Shown: positions 42,069-52,971, counted from the stretch's first letter. The stretch is 64,000 bases of DNA from Phycisphaeraceae bacterium (GCA_019636655.1 JAHBXB010000001.1:620001-684000), one strand, 5' to 3'. Made by a program: numbers and translations. Notes: generated by a model from the letters alone, not told the origin.

Positions 42069-42968
42069 ATGATCGACCTTGCCAAGAGAGCCGGCCGCGC
42101 CGAGAGCATCCACTGGCTCACGCTCGACGCAATCACTGTCCTTCCGCAGACCCGCAAGCGCTTTGACCAGGCGCTGATCGCCGTGCTGGCCGACAACATC
42201 CGCGAGCACGGGATCATGCACCCCTTGATCTGCTGCCGCCGCAACGGCCGGCTCGAACTCCTCGACGGCGAGCGGCGCCACCGCGCGGGCGGGCTCCTGG
42301 GCCTGGACCGCGTGCCGGTGCGGATCATCGACGACCCGCTGACCGCGACGCAGATCCTCGCCCGCCAGCTCTCCTGCAACATCCACCGCGAGGACCTCTC
42401 GATCGTGGAGCGCGCGGAGGGGATCCAGCTGCTCATGGACCAGGGGCAGCTCTCAGCCGAGCAGGCCGCAACTTGCCTGGGCCTGTCCCCCTCGACCGTC
42501 AGCCGCACCCTCCCGGTGCTCCGCCTCCCCGAGGACCTGAAGGCCAAGGCCGCCTCTGGCGAGCTGTCCGCCGACGGGGCCTACCTGCTCACCCGCGTGT
42601 CCGACCCGGCGCAGCAGGCGGCGCTCGCCGCCCGCGTCATCGCCGGCGAGCTCACCCGCGATGCGCTCGCTCTCCAGGTCCGCGCCCTGGAGTCGGGAAA
42701 GCCGGCACCCGCGACGCCCGCCATGAGCAAGGCGACGTCGCCAGGTTCAAAGAAGACGCCGGTCTGGCGCATCACCCGCACCATCGCTCCCGGCATCTCG
42801 CTCTCGGTCACCGGCGCCGGAGCCGCGAGCACGCTCGACGGCCTCGTGAATGTGCTGGCTCAGTTCATCACCCGCGGCCGCGACGCCTGCGTCCGCGGCG
42901 CCACCTCGGTCCCCCGCTTCCTTTCCACCTTCCGGCACGACCAGCCCGCCGGGGGGGTGACGCCATGA
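42069..42968 (+). CDS. ParB-like protein
   Basis: The 299-residue protein has the ParB N-terminal domain (ITVLPQTRKRFDQALIAVLADNIREHGIMHPLICCRRNGRLELLDGERRHRAGGLLGLDRVPVRI, with the Arg box GERRHRA) and a central helix-turn-helix (AEQAATCLGLSPSTVSRTLPVLRLP). It has the normal ParB length. It is separate from parA by about 28 kb and is translationally coupled to the VirD4-type coupling protein gene (ATGA overlap). It may act in transfer or regulation rather than in partition, as with ParB-like proteins in conjugation operons. Confidence 0.85.
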   Translation: MIDLAKRAGRAESIHWLTLDAITVLPQTRKRFDQALIAVLADNIREHGIMHPLICCRRNGRLELLDGERRHRAGGLLGLDRVPVRIIDDPLTATQILARQLSCNIHREDLSIVERAEGIQLLMDQGQLSAEQAATCLGLSPSTVSRTLPVLRLPEDLKAKAASGELSADGAYLLTRVSDPAQQAALAARVIAGELTRDALALQVRALESGKPAPATPAMSKATSPGSKKTPVWRITRTIAPGISLSVTGAGAASTLDGLVNVLAQFITRGRDACVRGATSVPRFLSTFRHDQPAGGVTP

Positions 42969-44491
42969 TGGCGCTTCCGAAGTGGCTCCGATCGCGGCGT
43001 GCATCGCCCAGGCCGGGCGTCCATCCCTGGGACGTCTCCGTCCCGCTCCTGCAGCTGTCCCCAACCGACTACTGGGGCATCGGCGACAGCGTGGAAGGGC
43101 TCTGCGCCCTGGGCCGAAGCGGTGGGGGCAAGTCGCGGGGCACGGCGCTCGCCGTGTTCAGCGCGATGCTCGACCACGGCTACGGAGCGATCTTCCTCAC
43201 AGCAAAGCAGGACGAGGTCGCCAATATCGAGCGGCTGTGCCGCTCCAGGGGCCGCGCCGACGACCTGATCATCATCCGCCCGGGCGGGCCCTGGCGGTTT
43301 AATCCGGTCGACCACGAACTGCGCCGACGCGGCGACGGCGCCGGCCAGGCGGACAACGTGGTGGGAATGCTTACGGAGGTGCTGGACCTGGTGGACCGCT
43401 GCGGCAGCGCGGCGGGATCCTCCGCATCGTCTCGCGACGGCGAGGCGTTCTGGCGGCAGGCGACCATGCGCAAGCTCCGCATGTTCGTGCACCTGCTGGT
43501 CCTGGCCTTGGGCACGGTCCGGATCGACGACCTGCACCAGGCGGTCCTCTCGGCCCCGCAGAGCCTGGAGGAAGTCCGCTCGGAGCGCTGGCGGCAGTCG
43601 TACTGCTACCGGCTGCTGGAGCAGGCCAACGCCAAGCCCATGAGCCCTACGCAGCGGCGGTCCTTCGGGCTGATCTGCGACTACATTCTCAAGGAGCACC
43701 CGGCCATGCCCGCCAAGACGCGGGGATCCGTGGACATGATGTTCACGTCGATGACGGATGTGCTCCAGCACGGCGTGATCCACGAACTCTTCGGGCAGGA
43801 CTCGACGTTCACGCCCGAGGCGACCGAGGAGGGCCGAATCCTCGTCGTGGGGACGCCGGTCAAGGAGTGGGGCCTCCTGGGGGTGGTCGCCAACGGCCTG
43901 ATGAAGTTCGCCTGGCAGAAGGCGATCGAGCGGCGCGCCGCCGGCCCGGAGACCAGGCCTGTCCTCCTCGCGGCGGATGAGTGCCAGTACTTCGTGTCCC
44001 CCTTCGACACCCGGTTCCAGGCAACCTGCCGCAGCGCCAAAGCGGCGACGGTGTACCTGACCCAGAACCTCAGCGGGCTCTACGCGGCGCTGGGTGGGGG
44101 TTCGGGGGACCGCGGCAAGGCGGAGGCCGATTCGCTGCTGGCGCTGCTGAACACCAAGGTCTTCCACTGCAACGGCGACAGCATCACCAACGAGTGGGCG
44201 GCCGCGCAGGTCGGGCGCACCCGCAAGCTGTTCCTCAACACCGGGAGCAGCAGGAGCGGCGACGACTGGTTCCCCACGGTGACCGGCCTGGGCCGCAACG
44301 AGCAGCGCAGCACCGGCATGAGTGAGCAGATGTCCTTTGAGCTCGAGCCGTCGGTTTTCACGACGCTCCGCACGGGCGCACCGCAGTGCGGCGGTCTCAT
44401 CGATGCGGTCGTTCACCAGAGCGGCCGCCGGTTCGCGGCGACCGGCAAGACCTGGCTCCCCGTCGTCTTCCAGCCGCCGCGGTCGTCGTGA
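42965..44491 (+). CDS. Type IV coupling protein-like ATPase (VirD4/TraG/TraD)
   Basis: The 508-residue protein has Walker A GRSGGGKS at 50-57, IFLTAKQDEVANIERL, a FNPVDHELRR segment, and Walker B VLLAADECQYF near 338, followed by LTQNLSGLYAALGG and the C-terminal VFTTLRTGAPQCGG. This matches the TraG/VirD4 family that couples the relaxosome to the secretion channel. There is no clear N-terminal membrane anchor, which most coupling proteins have, so it may be a soluble variant; a membrane protein gene follows. The start overlaps the ParB-like stop (ATGA); a second ATG lies three bases on. With the relaxase it supports transfer by conjugation or mobilisation. Confidence 0.85.
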   Translation: MMALPKWLRSRRASPRPGVHPWDVSVPLLQLSPTDYWGIGDSVEGLCALGRSGGGKSRGTALAVFSAMLDHGYGAIFLTAKQDEVANIERLCRSRGRADDLIIIRPGGPWRFNPVDHELRRRGDGAGQADNVVGMLTEVLDLVDRCGSAAGSSASSRDGEAFWRQATMRKLRMFVHLLVLALGTVRIDDLHQAVLSAPQSLEEVRSERWRQSYCYRLLEQANAKPMSPTQRRSFGLICDYILKEHPAMPAKTRGSVDMMFTSMTDVLQHGVIHELFGQDSTFTPEATEEGRILVVGTPVKEWGLLGVVANGLMKFAWQKAIERRAAGPETRPVLLAADECQYFVSPFDTRFQATCRSAKAATVYLTQNLSGLYAALGGGSGDRGKAEADSLLALLNTKVFHCNGDSITNEWAAAQVGRTRKLFLNTGSSRSGDDWFPTVTGLGRNEQRSTGMSEQMSFELEPSVFTTLRTGAPQCGGLIDAVVHQSGRRFAATGKTWLPVVFQPPRSS

Positions 44492-44661
44492 CCCGCCGGT
44501 CCCCATTCATCCCCTCCCCAGCGCGCCGGCGCCGAACCGGGGCGCGCGCACCCGTCCTGTCCCCCGCCTTCAGAACGCAGCGAGCCGCCCGTATCAGCGG
44601 TCAGAAGGCCAGCGATCCACCCGCCACACCTGAGCCACTCATCACGCAGGAGCCCCACCCA

Positions 44662-45255
44662 ATGCAGCAGCACATGGATCCCAACCCCCCCTCCTCCTTC
44701 GACCGCCTGCGCACCGCCTCGGACTGGCTGAACTTCTTCATTCGCGCCTGGGCGTTCGTCCTGGAGGTCTTCCTCCGCACCGGCTTCGGGCCGCGCTACT
44801 TCGGCCTGCAGGCCGTCGCGGCCATCCTGCTCATCCTGCTGTTCCCCGCGCTGTGGCCCGGCCACAACCCCGTTCCCATGCTGGGGCTGCTCTGGCTCTA
44901 CCTGGGGATGTGCCTGCTGGCCCGGATCGACATGATGGCCCGGGCCCTGCGCCGCAAGTCGGCGCACAGCCGGTACGACGGCCGCCCGCGCCTCGGCCGC
45001 CTGCTCCCCCGCATGGACGAGGTCGCGATCAAGGCCAAGGTCGAACCGGCCCTGGGCCTGGCCGTCGGGATCGGCATCGTCTTCCTCAACGCGCCGCTGG
45101 GCGTGTTCCTCATCGGCGGCTCGGTCTGTCTGGCGGCCTCCATCGCCGCGGGCCAGGCCTACGAGCAGGCCCGCGCCCAGGACGCCTTCGACTCCATCCT
45201 CGAGGCCCGCCTTCACGCGGAGCGTGTCCGCGCCATGGCGGGCGATTCCTTCTAG
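44662..45255 (+). CDS. Multi-span membrane protein of the transfer region
   Basis: The 197-residue protein has AGGAG ten bases upstream and at least four hydrophobic segments, about residues 22-40, 48-64 (LQAVAAILLILLFPAL), 72-90 (MLGLLWLYLGMCLLA) and 131-165 (LGLAVGIGIVFLNAPLGVFLIGGSVCLAASI), the last probably two spans. It follows the coupling protein gene by 170 bases and may provide its missing membrane anchor. I do not recognise the family. Confidence 0.65.
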   Translation: MQQHMDPNPPSSFDRLRTASDWLNFFIRAWAFVLEVFLRTGFGPRYFGLQAVAAILLILLFPALWPGHNPVPMLGLLWLYLGMCLLARIDMMARALRRKSAHSRYDGRPRLGRLLPRMDEVAIKAKVEPALGLAVGIGIVFLNAPLGVFLIGGSVCLAASIAAGQAYEQARAQDAFDSILEARLHAERVRAMAGDSF

Positions 45256-45294
45256 CACCGCACGGGCCTCGGCCCGTGCACAGGAGACATGCAC

Positions 45295-45600
45295 ATGTCA
45301 GGCAAGTCCAGACCCAAGTTCGGGGCCGGCTCATTGGAAGCGATGGGCCGCCAGGGTTTGAAGGAGATCCGGGCCGCCATTTTTCCTGAATCGAACATCG
45401 CCCGCGACGCGGAGATGGGCACGTTCGGCACGCTCACGCACGGCGAGGTGGCCGACCAGAAGCACGACGAACGCTCCGCCGAGGGACGCGAGACCGACCG
45501 GCACGTCTCCGTGCTGGATGAGCGGATGAACCAGGTCCGCCAGATGTCCCCGGGCGAGCGCGAGCCCGCCAAAGAGGAACCCCAGCACGAGGTGGAGTAG
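45295..45600 (+). CDS. Small hydrophilic protein of the transfer region
   Basis: The 101-residue protein is rich in Glu, Arg and Lys and has no hydrophobic segment. The ATG at 45295 is eight bases from AGGAG; the ATG at 45289 is too close. It contains GLKEIRAAIFPESNIARDAEMGTFGTLTHGEVADQ and a charged tail. I do not recognise the family. It lies between two membrane protein genes. Confidence 0.55.
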   Translation: MSGKSRPKFGAGSLEAMGRQGLKEIRAAIFPESNIARDAEMGTFGTLTHGEVADQKHDERSAEGRETDRHVSVLDERMNQVRQMSPGEREPAKEEPQHEVE

Positions 45601-45701
45601 CCGCAACACCGTCCGCACCCACACCCCCCACCCCACCAGCCCACGGACCGCACGGCGGTGTCCGCCGTGCACCTCCGGGGCACACTCATGAGGAGTCCAG
45701 C

Positions 45702-45836
45702 ATGTCCGGCATCGCACTGTTCATCGTCCTGATCGGGATCGGCATGGCGGTCAAGAAGACCGTCAACGCGGCGAAGGCCAACCCCGAGGCCGCGTTCAAG
45801 GTCGCGGGGATGGCCAAGCGGCTGCTCACAAAGTGA
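45702..45836 (+). CDS. Very small membrane peptide
   Basis: This 44-residue frame has a near-perfect AGGAG ribosome site six bases before the ATG. It has one hydrophobic segment (MSGIALFIVLIGIGMAV) and a basic amphipathic tail ending in KRLLTK. It is in the same direction and between two plausible genes of the element. The function is unknown. Confidence 0.5.
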   Translation: MSGIALFIVLIGIGMAVKKTVNAAKANPEAAFKVAGMAKRLLTK

Positions 45837-45908
45837 GCCCCTTCCGCCAGCCACGGCGGCCCGCCGCTGACGCGGCGGGTCGCCATTCTCACCTCCGAAG
45901 GAATGACC

Positions 45909-46246
45909 ATGCACCTGAACAGCGAGTTTGGACCGAGGTCCGCCGAATGGCTCCCCACCGATCCTCCCCGCCCGGCGCCGGCGCTGATGACCGCGGCGGA
46001 GGCGGCGGCCTACCTGCGGCTCACCGAGGATGGGCGCGACGTCGGCGACGCGATGACGTCGCTGAACTACCTGGTCAACACAGGTCGCGTGCGGCCCTGT
46101 CGCGTCGGGCGGCACAACCGGTTCACGCGTCTCGAACTCGATCGGTTCCTGCACGAGCAGACGGAGCGCTACGCTCCAAAGAGCCGGGAAACTCCGAACC
46201 GCGGCGGCGCCGGGCGCGAACAGAGAGACGAACCAGGGGGTGACTC

Positions 46247-46250
<4 letters not shown>
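45909..46250 (+). CDS. Helix-turn-helix excisionase-like DNA-binding protein
   Basis: The 113-residue protein has a central MerR/excisionase-like helix-turn-helix: LMTAAEAAAYLRLTEDGRDVGDAMTSLNYLVNTGRVRPCRVGRHNRFTRLELDRFL. This is the usual layout of Xis and related winged-helix proteins. The ATG at 45909 is eight bases from GAAGGA. It overlaps the integrase start by four bases (GTGA), so the two are coupled, as for excisionase and integrase. It likely sets the direction of recombination; this is inferred from fold and position. Confidence 0.75.
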
Positions 46251-47670
<1,420 letters not shown>

Positions 47671-47785
47671 GAACAGCCGCGTCTGCACGCGGCAACAAGC
47701 CCACAAATGTACGCTTCTCGCCCTTCGGGTCAAGCCGGATCGGTCCGGCCGCGTGCCGTTCCAGCCCTACGCCCGCGGCAAGGAG

Positions 47786-47989
47786 TCACTTCTTCGGCAG
47801 CGAGATCTGCTTGCCGTCCTGCAGGGCGAACGCCGACCCATCCTTGCCGACCTTCGACGCCTGGATGAACACGAACACGCACGCCGCCGCCAACGCGATC
47901 GTCGAGGCGAACAGCAGCCCCGTGTAGACGTTCATCGACGCCCGTCGCTGCAACTGCCCGCCGGGCATCTGCATGCCAAACTGACTCAT
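47786..47989 (-). CDS. Small membrane protein, chromosomal
   Basis: The 67-residue protein has a short soluble start (MSQFGMQMPGGQLQRRASM), one membrane segment (VYTGLLFASTIALAAACVFVFIQ) and a short tail. AAAGGG lies upstream of the ATG. It follows the coiled-coil protein gene on the same strand by 63 bases and is probably co-transcribed with it. I do not recognise the family. Confidence 0.65.
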   Translation of the reverse strand: MSQFGMQMPGGQLQRRASMNVYTGLLFASTIALAAACVFVFIQASKVGKDGSAFALQDGKQISLPKK

Positions 47990-48052
47990 CCGGATCCCTT
48001 TCCGCTCGCAGCCTGAAATCCCGCCGGCACCCTGGCCCGAATCTCTCTAGCC

Positions 48053-48904
48053 CTACTGCAGTTTGCTCTGCACACCGTCGCCGCGGCTGACCGACACATC
48101 ACGACCAACCTTGTCCACGCGCCCAATCGACTGCCCCGGGTCGGCCTTCGTGATGACGAGGTTGGCGACGAACGAGCTGCCGCGCACGATCGCCATCTTC
48201 ATGTTCTCCTGCACGCCCTTGTTCGAGCCGACGTCGATCACAACCAACTCATCGCCCGCCGGGCTCTGGACGACATCGGTCACCATGCCGCGGATCAGCG
48301 GGCCGGTCGACTCGAACGGCTGGCCACGCGTGTCGCCGCGGTTGCCCGACTGCACGTTCTGCATCGCCAACTGCACTTCCGCCAGCTGCTCCCGCAGGGC
48401 GCGGGCCGTCTGCTCGAGAACCTCTCGCTGGCTCTGCAGGTCGTTGATGCGGTCGACGAGGTCGATCGCCTGCCGGCTCATCGTCTGCTGCTCGGTACGG
48501 AGAGTCGTCACCTCTTCGCGGTACGAACGGATCAGGCCCGCCTGGGTATCCGTCGTCGCGCTCAGCTGGCCGATCTGAGCCCGAATGGCGGTGGCGTCGG
48601 AGACCGCCTTCTCCTTCTCCGCCTGCTGGGCCGCGAAGGCGCTTTGCAGTTGCTCGATCTGAGCCTTGAGCGCCGAGTTCGCGTTGTTCGCCGCCTCAAG
48701 GTCCTTGGCCATCATCGCTCGAACGTCCGCCGTCTCGGCGATCTGCTGCGACGCCGATGCCTCGGCCCGCTGGCGCTGGGCCCTCTCGGACTCAACACTC
48801 CCGATGATCCGATCCGCGTTCGCGGAATAGGCCACCGTCAATGCCGCCAGCAAAAGGCACAACACGGCGCTCGCCACGATCAGAAACTTGGTCATCAGGT
48901 GCAC
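48053..48904 (-). CDS. Membrane-anchored coiled-coil protein
   Basis: The 283-residue protein has an N-terminal membrane anchor (FLIVASAVLCLLLAALTVAYSA), a long coiled coil (about 35-195, rich in Gln, Glu and Ala heptads) and a compact beta-rich end (IRGMVTDVVQSPAGDELVVIDVGSNKGVQENMKMAIVRGSSFVANLVI in order), which resembles the beta domain of MreC-like proteins. The GTG at 48904 is preferred over the ATG at 48895 because GGAG is correctly spaced from it. The role is unknown; the layout suggests an envelope scaffold. Confidence 0.7.
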   Translation of the reverse strand: MHLMTKFLIVASAVLCLLLAALTVAYSANADRIIGSVESERAQRQRAEASASQQIAETADVRAMMAKDLEAANNANSALKAQIEQLQSAFAAQQAEKEKAVSDATAIRAQIGQLSATTDTQAGLIRSYREEVTTLRTEQQTMSRQAIDLVDRINDLQSQREVLEQTARALREQLAEVQLAMQNVQSGNRGDTRGQPFESTGPLIRGMVTDVVQSPAGDELVVIDVGSNKGVQENMKMAIVRGSSFVANLVITKADPGQSIGRVDKVGRDVSVSRGDGVQSKLQ

Positions 48905-49131
48905 AGTTCACTCCTGCGATGCTCTCGCCAAGAACACTCTCTGCCATCCCCCAAGACCGGTCCTGCCGGTGCAGCGGGGCCGTCGCCGGCCATCGTTCAC
49001 ATAACGCCGTTGCACGTCTCGGGTTAGCCACGGGGTCTCCGCGGCGGGGGGCGTATCATCGCCCCAACACCCCCCTCCTGTCAACCTCCGCACTGTACGC
49101 CTTGCCACCACTACCCGGTTTCAGGAGGGCG

Positions 49132-50232
49132 TCAGGTTCCCTTCGCAGCAGGCCCCGGGCCCACCGAGAGCCGGTCCGTGATCTTCACGATCGCGTACGC
49201 CGCCGAGAGCCGGACCTGCTCATCAGGGTCCTCCAGCATCTGGGAAAGGGGCGTGAGGTTGGCCGCCTGTCCGGTCTCACCGAAGACATACGCCGCCTGG
49301 GCCCGGATTGCCGGATTCGTGTCCTTCACGTGTTCCGAGGCGATAAACGAGCCCCGGGGCAGGCCCAGTTTGGCCAGCGAGCCCGCGGCCGCCAGACGCA
49401 CCTCAGCCGGCATGGGCCTCTTGGTCTCGTCGATCCGGGCCGTCAGGAACACCAGTTGGTCGATCGCCCCCTTGTCGTTGACCTCGCCGATGATCTGCGC
49501 CGCCAGCGCGGTGGCCTCCAGGTCCTCGGGGCGACTGGGGTAGAGAGCAGCCCGAATCTCGTCCACGGCCGTGTTGTCGCCCAGCTTGACCCGCGCCTCG
49601 GCGATCTGCAGCTGGGCCAGCCGCACCTCCCCCGCTGAAGCCCGCGGCATGGAGTCCCGGGCCGCCTCGGTCAGCATGCCGAGCGCCGATGGGTCACCCA
49701 GGTCCCCGATCAGGAACGCCGCCTGGGCCCTGACCCTCGGGTTGTTGTCGGTCAGGTAGATCGACATCGGCGTCGGGTCGAACGACTCGTCGCACCGCCG
49801 CATCGCATACAGCGCGCTGATCCTCACCATCGGAGACGGGTCCACGAGGAGCGGTTGCACGTTGTCGATCTGCTCGGTTAGTCGCGACCGCCCAACCGCG
49901 GTCGCGGCGACCGCCCGCACCCCGAGATTGGGATCCGCAAGGGCCTTGGGGAGCACGGTCTTAAGCCGGCCCGGCGTCCGATTCAGGGCCTCAAGGGACA
50001 TCGCTCGACAGTCCGGCCGCGAGGACGTCGTCTCCTCCAACAGGATGACGATCGCCTGTTCCCGGAGCTGCGTGCGGGCGACGGGGTCCGCCGCGATGGT
50101 CCCCGGATCCTGTCCATCCGACAGCGACTTGCCCCCTCCGGCACTCGGACCCCCACAGCCGGTCCCGGCCGCGGTCGCCCCTGCTACAACCATGGCCAAC
50201 CCAATCCTCGAGATCTGTGCCGCCATCCTCAT
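49132..50232 (-). CDS. HEAT-repeat protein with signal or lipoprotein leader
   Basis: The 366-residue protein begins with a hydrophobic leader (ISRIGLAMVVAGATAAGTGCGG), possibly a lipoprotein signal although the residues before Cys are atypical. It continues with HEAT/armadillo repeats: LADPNLGVRAVAATAVGR, LVDPSPMVRISALYAMRR, LTDNNPRVRAQAAFLIGDLGD and LEDPDEQVRLSAAYAIVKI. Such repeats bind proteins. The ATG at 50232 has GGAG nine bases upstream; an ATG at 50262 is possible. It follows the Lnt gene on the same strand after about 80 bases. Confidence 0.75.
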   Translation of the reverse strand: MRMAAQISRIGLAMVVAGATAAGTGCGGPSAGGGKSLSDGQDPGTIAADPVARTQLREQAIVILLEETTSSRPDCRAMSLEALNRTPGRLKTVLPKALADPNLGVRAVAATAVGRSRLTEQIDNVQPLLVDPSPMVRISALYAMRRCDESFDPTPMSIYLTDNNPRVRAQAAFLIGDLGDPSALGMLTEAARDSMPRASAGEVRLAQLQIAEARVKLGDNTAVDEIRAALYPSRPEDLEATALAAQIIGEVNDKGAIDQLVFLTARIDETKRPMPAEVRLAAAGSLAKLGLPRGSFIASEHVKDTNPAIRAQAAYVFGETGQAANLTPLSQMLEDPDEQVRLSAAYAIVKITDRLSVGPGPAAKGT

Positions 50233-50312
50233 CGTTTGCTTCTCCGCCCCCGATCGCGCCATGCCCCCCACACTTGGTGAGTCTATCGGCGCGGCCCGCG
50301 GCTGAAGGCCAA

Positions 50313-52073
50313 TCACGGCTTGTTCCGCCCGCCTCGCCGTGCCCGCCAGCCGGATGTCAGACCGTACCCCCACAGCCCCGCCGCGCCCACCAGTGTCACC
50401 CACGCGAAGAGATTGCCGATTCTCCCGAAGACAGTCCCTCGATGCTCGACACCGATCGGCACGGTCGCGTTCAACACCCCGTCTGTGAAGGCGGGCGAGT
50501 CCGCCCCGTCCGGGCCCTGCTTGACCAGTGTTCCGTGGGAGTCGATGTCGGCTGAGATCCCGGTATTGACCGATCGCACCATCGGCAGCCCCAGTTCAAC
50601 GCAGCGCCATCGGGCGACCTGGAGGTGCTGTTCCCTCCCTCCCCAAGCCGAGCCGAACCACCCGTCGTTGCTGAGGTTCACGAGGGCGTCCACGCGGGGG
50701 CGCCCGTTCTCGTACGCAAGCAGCCGGCACAGGCTCGACCGTGTCACCTCGAAGCAGATCGGCGTGGCCAGGCTTACCTCCTCCCCACCGGGCCTGATCC
50801 GGAAACGGATGACCTCAGGACTTCTGCCCGACGCCAGGGTGAACTCCATCCCCCTGGCGCCTATGCCCAGGACCCAGTTCTGCAGCGCCGGCCACCGCCA
50901 TACGTACGGGATCATCTCGCCAAACGGCGTGAGCCGCATCTTGTCGTAGGTCGATGCCGAGATCGCCCCGTCGTCCAGCAGCACCGCGCTGTTGAACTTC
51001 GCCCGGTGCCGGACCCGGAGCGCCCCCGCCTCCCGCTCGATCCGCATCCCTTCGATGCGCGTCGCCCCGACGATCATCGGCACCCCAAGAGACTTCTGGA
51101 ACTTGAGCAGCACATCCGCGAACGCCGCCATCGGCGTGAATGGCTCGCCCGGCGATTCTCCCTCCCATCCAAGCCCTCCCTCGTGCATGACTCGCAGAGC
51201 CTCGGGGTTCAGGCCGTCGACAGGGAACATCGTCTCCGGCCAGATGATGACGTCCGCCGCGGGCGCCGCCAGGCGGGTCAACTCGCAGAACCTTGCAAAG
51301 TCCTGCAGGCGAGATCCCAATGTCCACCCGAGCTTGTTGTCGGTGGGCACGTTGGTCTGAACAACCGCGAGCTGCGCCACCCTGCCGCCTTCTGCCGGGC
51401 GGCCCTGGTGCCACCCCCAGGCGCCGATGCCGACCCACGCGACAACCACCGCGCCGGCGCACAGGCCGCCGATTCGCGCGGAACCGCCGGACAAGCCGAT
51501 CGCGTCGATCCCTGCCCCGACAAGGGCTGCAACGAGGAACGACACGAAGTACGCCCCGGCCACCGCGGCGGGCGCTGCGAGGGCCGGCCACTCAATAAGC
51601 GGATGCCCCACCAGGAACCACGCGTACCCCGTCAGCAGCACCTCGCCCCGAAGGACTTCGAGCCCGACCCAGAGAATGGGGACAACAACGCACGCCGGGG
51701 CACGAGGGATCGCACGGACGACGATCGCCAGCATCCACGCGAACGCGCCGCCGAACGAGGCCATGTAGGCCGCGAGCAGCGGGTACCCGACAGGCGTCAC
51801 CTCAATCAGCCATCGCTCTTCGAAAAACCGCGCCGGCAGCAAGCCGACGACGATCAGGATTGCAACCCGCAATCGGCGCGACGGCCCGCGCCCCGCGGCG
51901 ATCCCGACCAGGGCCAGCGGCGCGATCGCCAGCGGAGCCAGCGGCCAAACGCCCACCGGCGGGAAGGCGAGCACGGTCAACAGCCCTGAGAGCAGTCCCG
52001 CTCCCACCACGGCCCACCACGAGAGCAGCCACGCCCCCGGATCTCGACCTAACTTCGTATCCGCATCGGGCAT
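50313..52073 (-). CDS. lnt: Apolipoprotein N-acyltransferase
   Basis: The 586-residue protein has several N-terminal membrane spans (residues about 15-215) followed by a nitrilase-type domain facing the periplasm. The catalytic set is Glu280 (IIWPETMFP), Lys378 (TYDKMRLTPFGE) and Cys440 (TPICFEV), as in Lnt, and a last membrane span is near 560. Lnt adds the third acyl chain to the N-terminal Cys of lipoproteins. The length is somewhat above the usual ~510 residues. It precedes the HEAT-repeat gene on the same strand and follows accD by about 50 bases, so the three may be one transcript. Confidence 0.93.
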   Translation of the reverse strand: MPDADTKLGRDPGAWLLSWWAVVGAGLLSGLLTVLAFPPVGVWPLAPLAIAPLALVGIAAGRGPSRRLRVAILIVVGLLPARFFEERWLIEVTPVGYPLLAAYMASFGGAFAWMLAIVVRAIPRAPACVVVPILWVGLEVLRGEVLLTGYAWFLVGHPLIEWPALAAPAAVAGAYFVSFLVAALVGAGIDAIGLSGGSARIGGLCAGAVVVAWVGIGAWGWHQGRPAEGGRVAQLAVVQTNVPTDNKLGWTLGSRLQDFARFCELTRLAAPAADVIIWPETMFPVDGLNPEALRVMHEGGLGWEGESPGEPFTPMAAFADVLLKFQKSLGVPMIVGATRIEGMRIEREAGALRVRHRAKFNSAVLLDDGAISASTYDKMRLTPFGEMIPYVWRWPALQNWVLGIGARGMEFTLASGRSPEVIRFRIRPGGEEVSLATPICFEVTRSSLCRLLAYENGRPRVDALVNLSNDGWFGSAWGGREQHLQVARWRCVELGLPMVRSVNTGISADIDSHGTLVKQGPDGADSPAFTDGVLNATVPIGVEHRGTVFGRIGNLFAWVTLVGAAGLWGYGLTSGWRARRGGRNKP

Positions 52074-52125
52074 CGGGAGGCGATCGTAGTTCCCACGCTC
52101 CTGTTGCGCCCGAAACCGGCGCCGT

Positions 52126-52971
52126 CTACTTGCCGGAGTAGTCGATGATCCGCGCCAGTTCGCTCCGCAGTTCGCCGCGCGGCACGACGCGATCGACCAT
52201 CCCCGTCCTGAGCAGGTACTCGGACCGCTGGAACCCCTCGGGAAGTTCCTGCTTGATCGTCTGCTGGATGACCCGCGGTCCGGCGAAGCCGATCAGGGCC
52301 TTCGGCTCGGCCAGGATGACATCGCCGAGCATCGCGAACGACGCGGTGACACCGCCCGTGGTCGGGTCCGTCAGCACGCTGACAAAGAGCCCGTTGGCGT
52401 CGCCGTGCCGTGCCAGCGCGGCCGACGTCTTGGCCATCTGCATGAGCGACAGCCCGGACTCCTGCATCCTCGCCCCGCCCGAGCACGACACGATAATCAG
52501 CGGCAGGTCCCGCTCGGTGGCCGACTCGATGGTCCGGGTGATGGTCTCCCCGACGACACTCCCCATCGACCCCATCATGAACGTCAGGTCCAGGCAGCAG
52601 AGCATCGCGGCCCGGCCCTTGATGAACGCCGTCCCCGCCTTGACCGCGTCCAGCGACCCGGTCCGGAGCTGCTCGCTCATCAACCTGTCGGGGTAGGTCT
52701 TCAGGTCCTTGAAGCGCATCGGGTCCACCGGGGAGATGTTCGTGAACATCGCCTCGAACGAGCCGGGATCGGCCAGTTGCTTGATCCGCTCAGCGGCCCC
52801 TATCCGGTAGTGGTGGCCGCACTCGGGGCAGACGTGGAGGTTCGCCTCCATCTGCTTCCGGTAGATCATCTGGCCGCAGCCGGGACAGCGCAGCCACAGC
52901 CCTTCGGGAATGACGGACTTCTTGGCCGGCTTCAGCTCGGTCCACGTCCGCGTTGTCGCCTGGGTCATCAT
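52126..52971 (-). CDS. accD: Acetyl-CoA carboxylase carboxyltransferase subunit beta
   Basis: The 281-residue protein has the AccD zinc ribbon Cys29/Cys32 and Cys48/Cys51 (CPGC...CPEC) followed by the carboxyltransferase fold with SCSGGARMQESGLSLMQM, TDPTTGGVTASFAMLGDV and AEPKALIGFAGPRVIQQTI. It transfers carboxyl from biotin to acetyl-CoA in fatty-acid synthesis, with AccA. The length is normal. It starts at one of two adjacent ATGs. It is followed on the same strand by lnt, giving an envelope-lipid group. Confidence 0.97.
   Translation of the reverse strand: MMTQATTRTWTELKPAKKSVIPEGLWLRCPGCGQMIYRKQMEANLHVCPECGHHYRIGAAERIKQLADPGSFEAMFTNISPVDPMRFKDLKTYPDRLMSEQLRTGSLDAVKAGTAFIKGRAAMLCCLDLTFMMGSMGSVVGETITRTIESATERDLPLIIVSCSGGARMQESGLSLMQMAKTSAALARHGDANGLFVSVLTDPTTGGVTASFAMLGDVILAEPKALIGFAGPRVIQQTIKQELPEGFQRSEYLLRTGMVDRVVPRGELRSELARIIDYSGK

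Noticed and set aside
42860-44506. A 548-codon minus-strand frame opposite the coupling protein
   Set aside because: The plus strand has Walker motifs and TraG/VirD4 signatures; the minus product is low-complexity Arg/His/Ala/Gly sequence.
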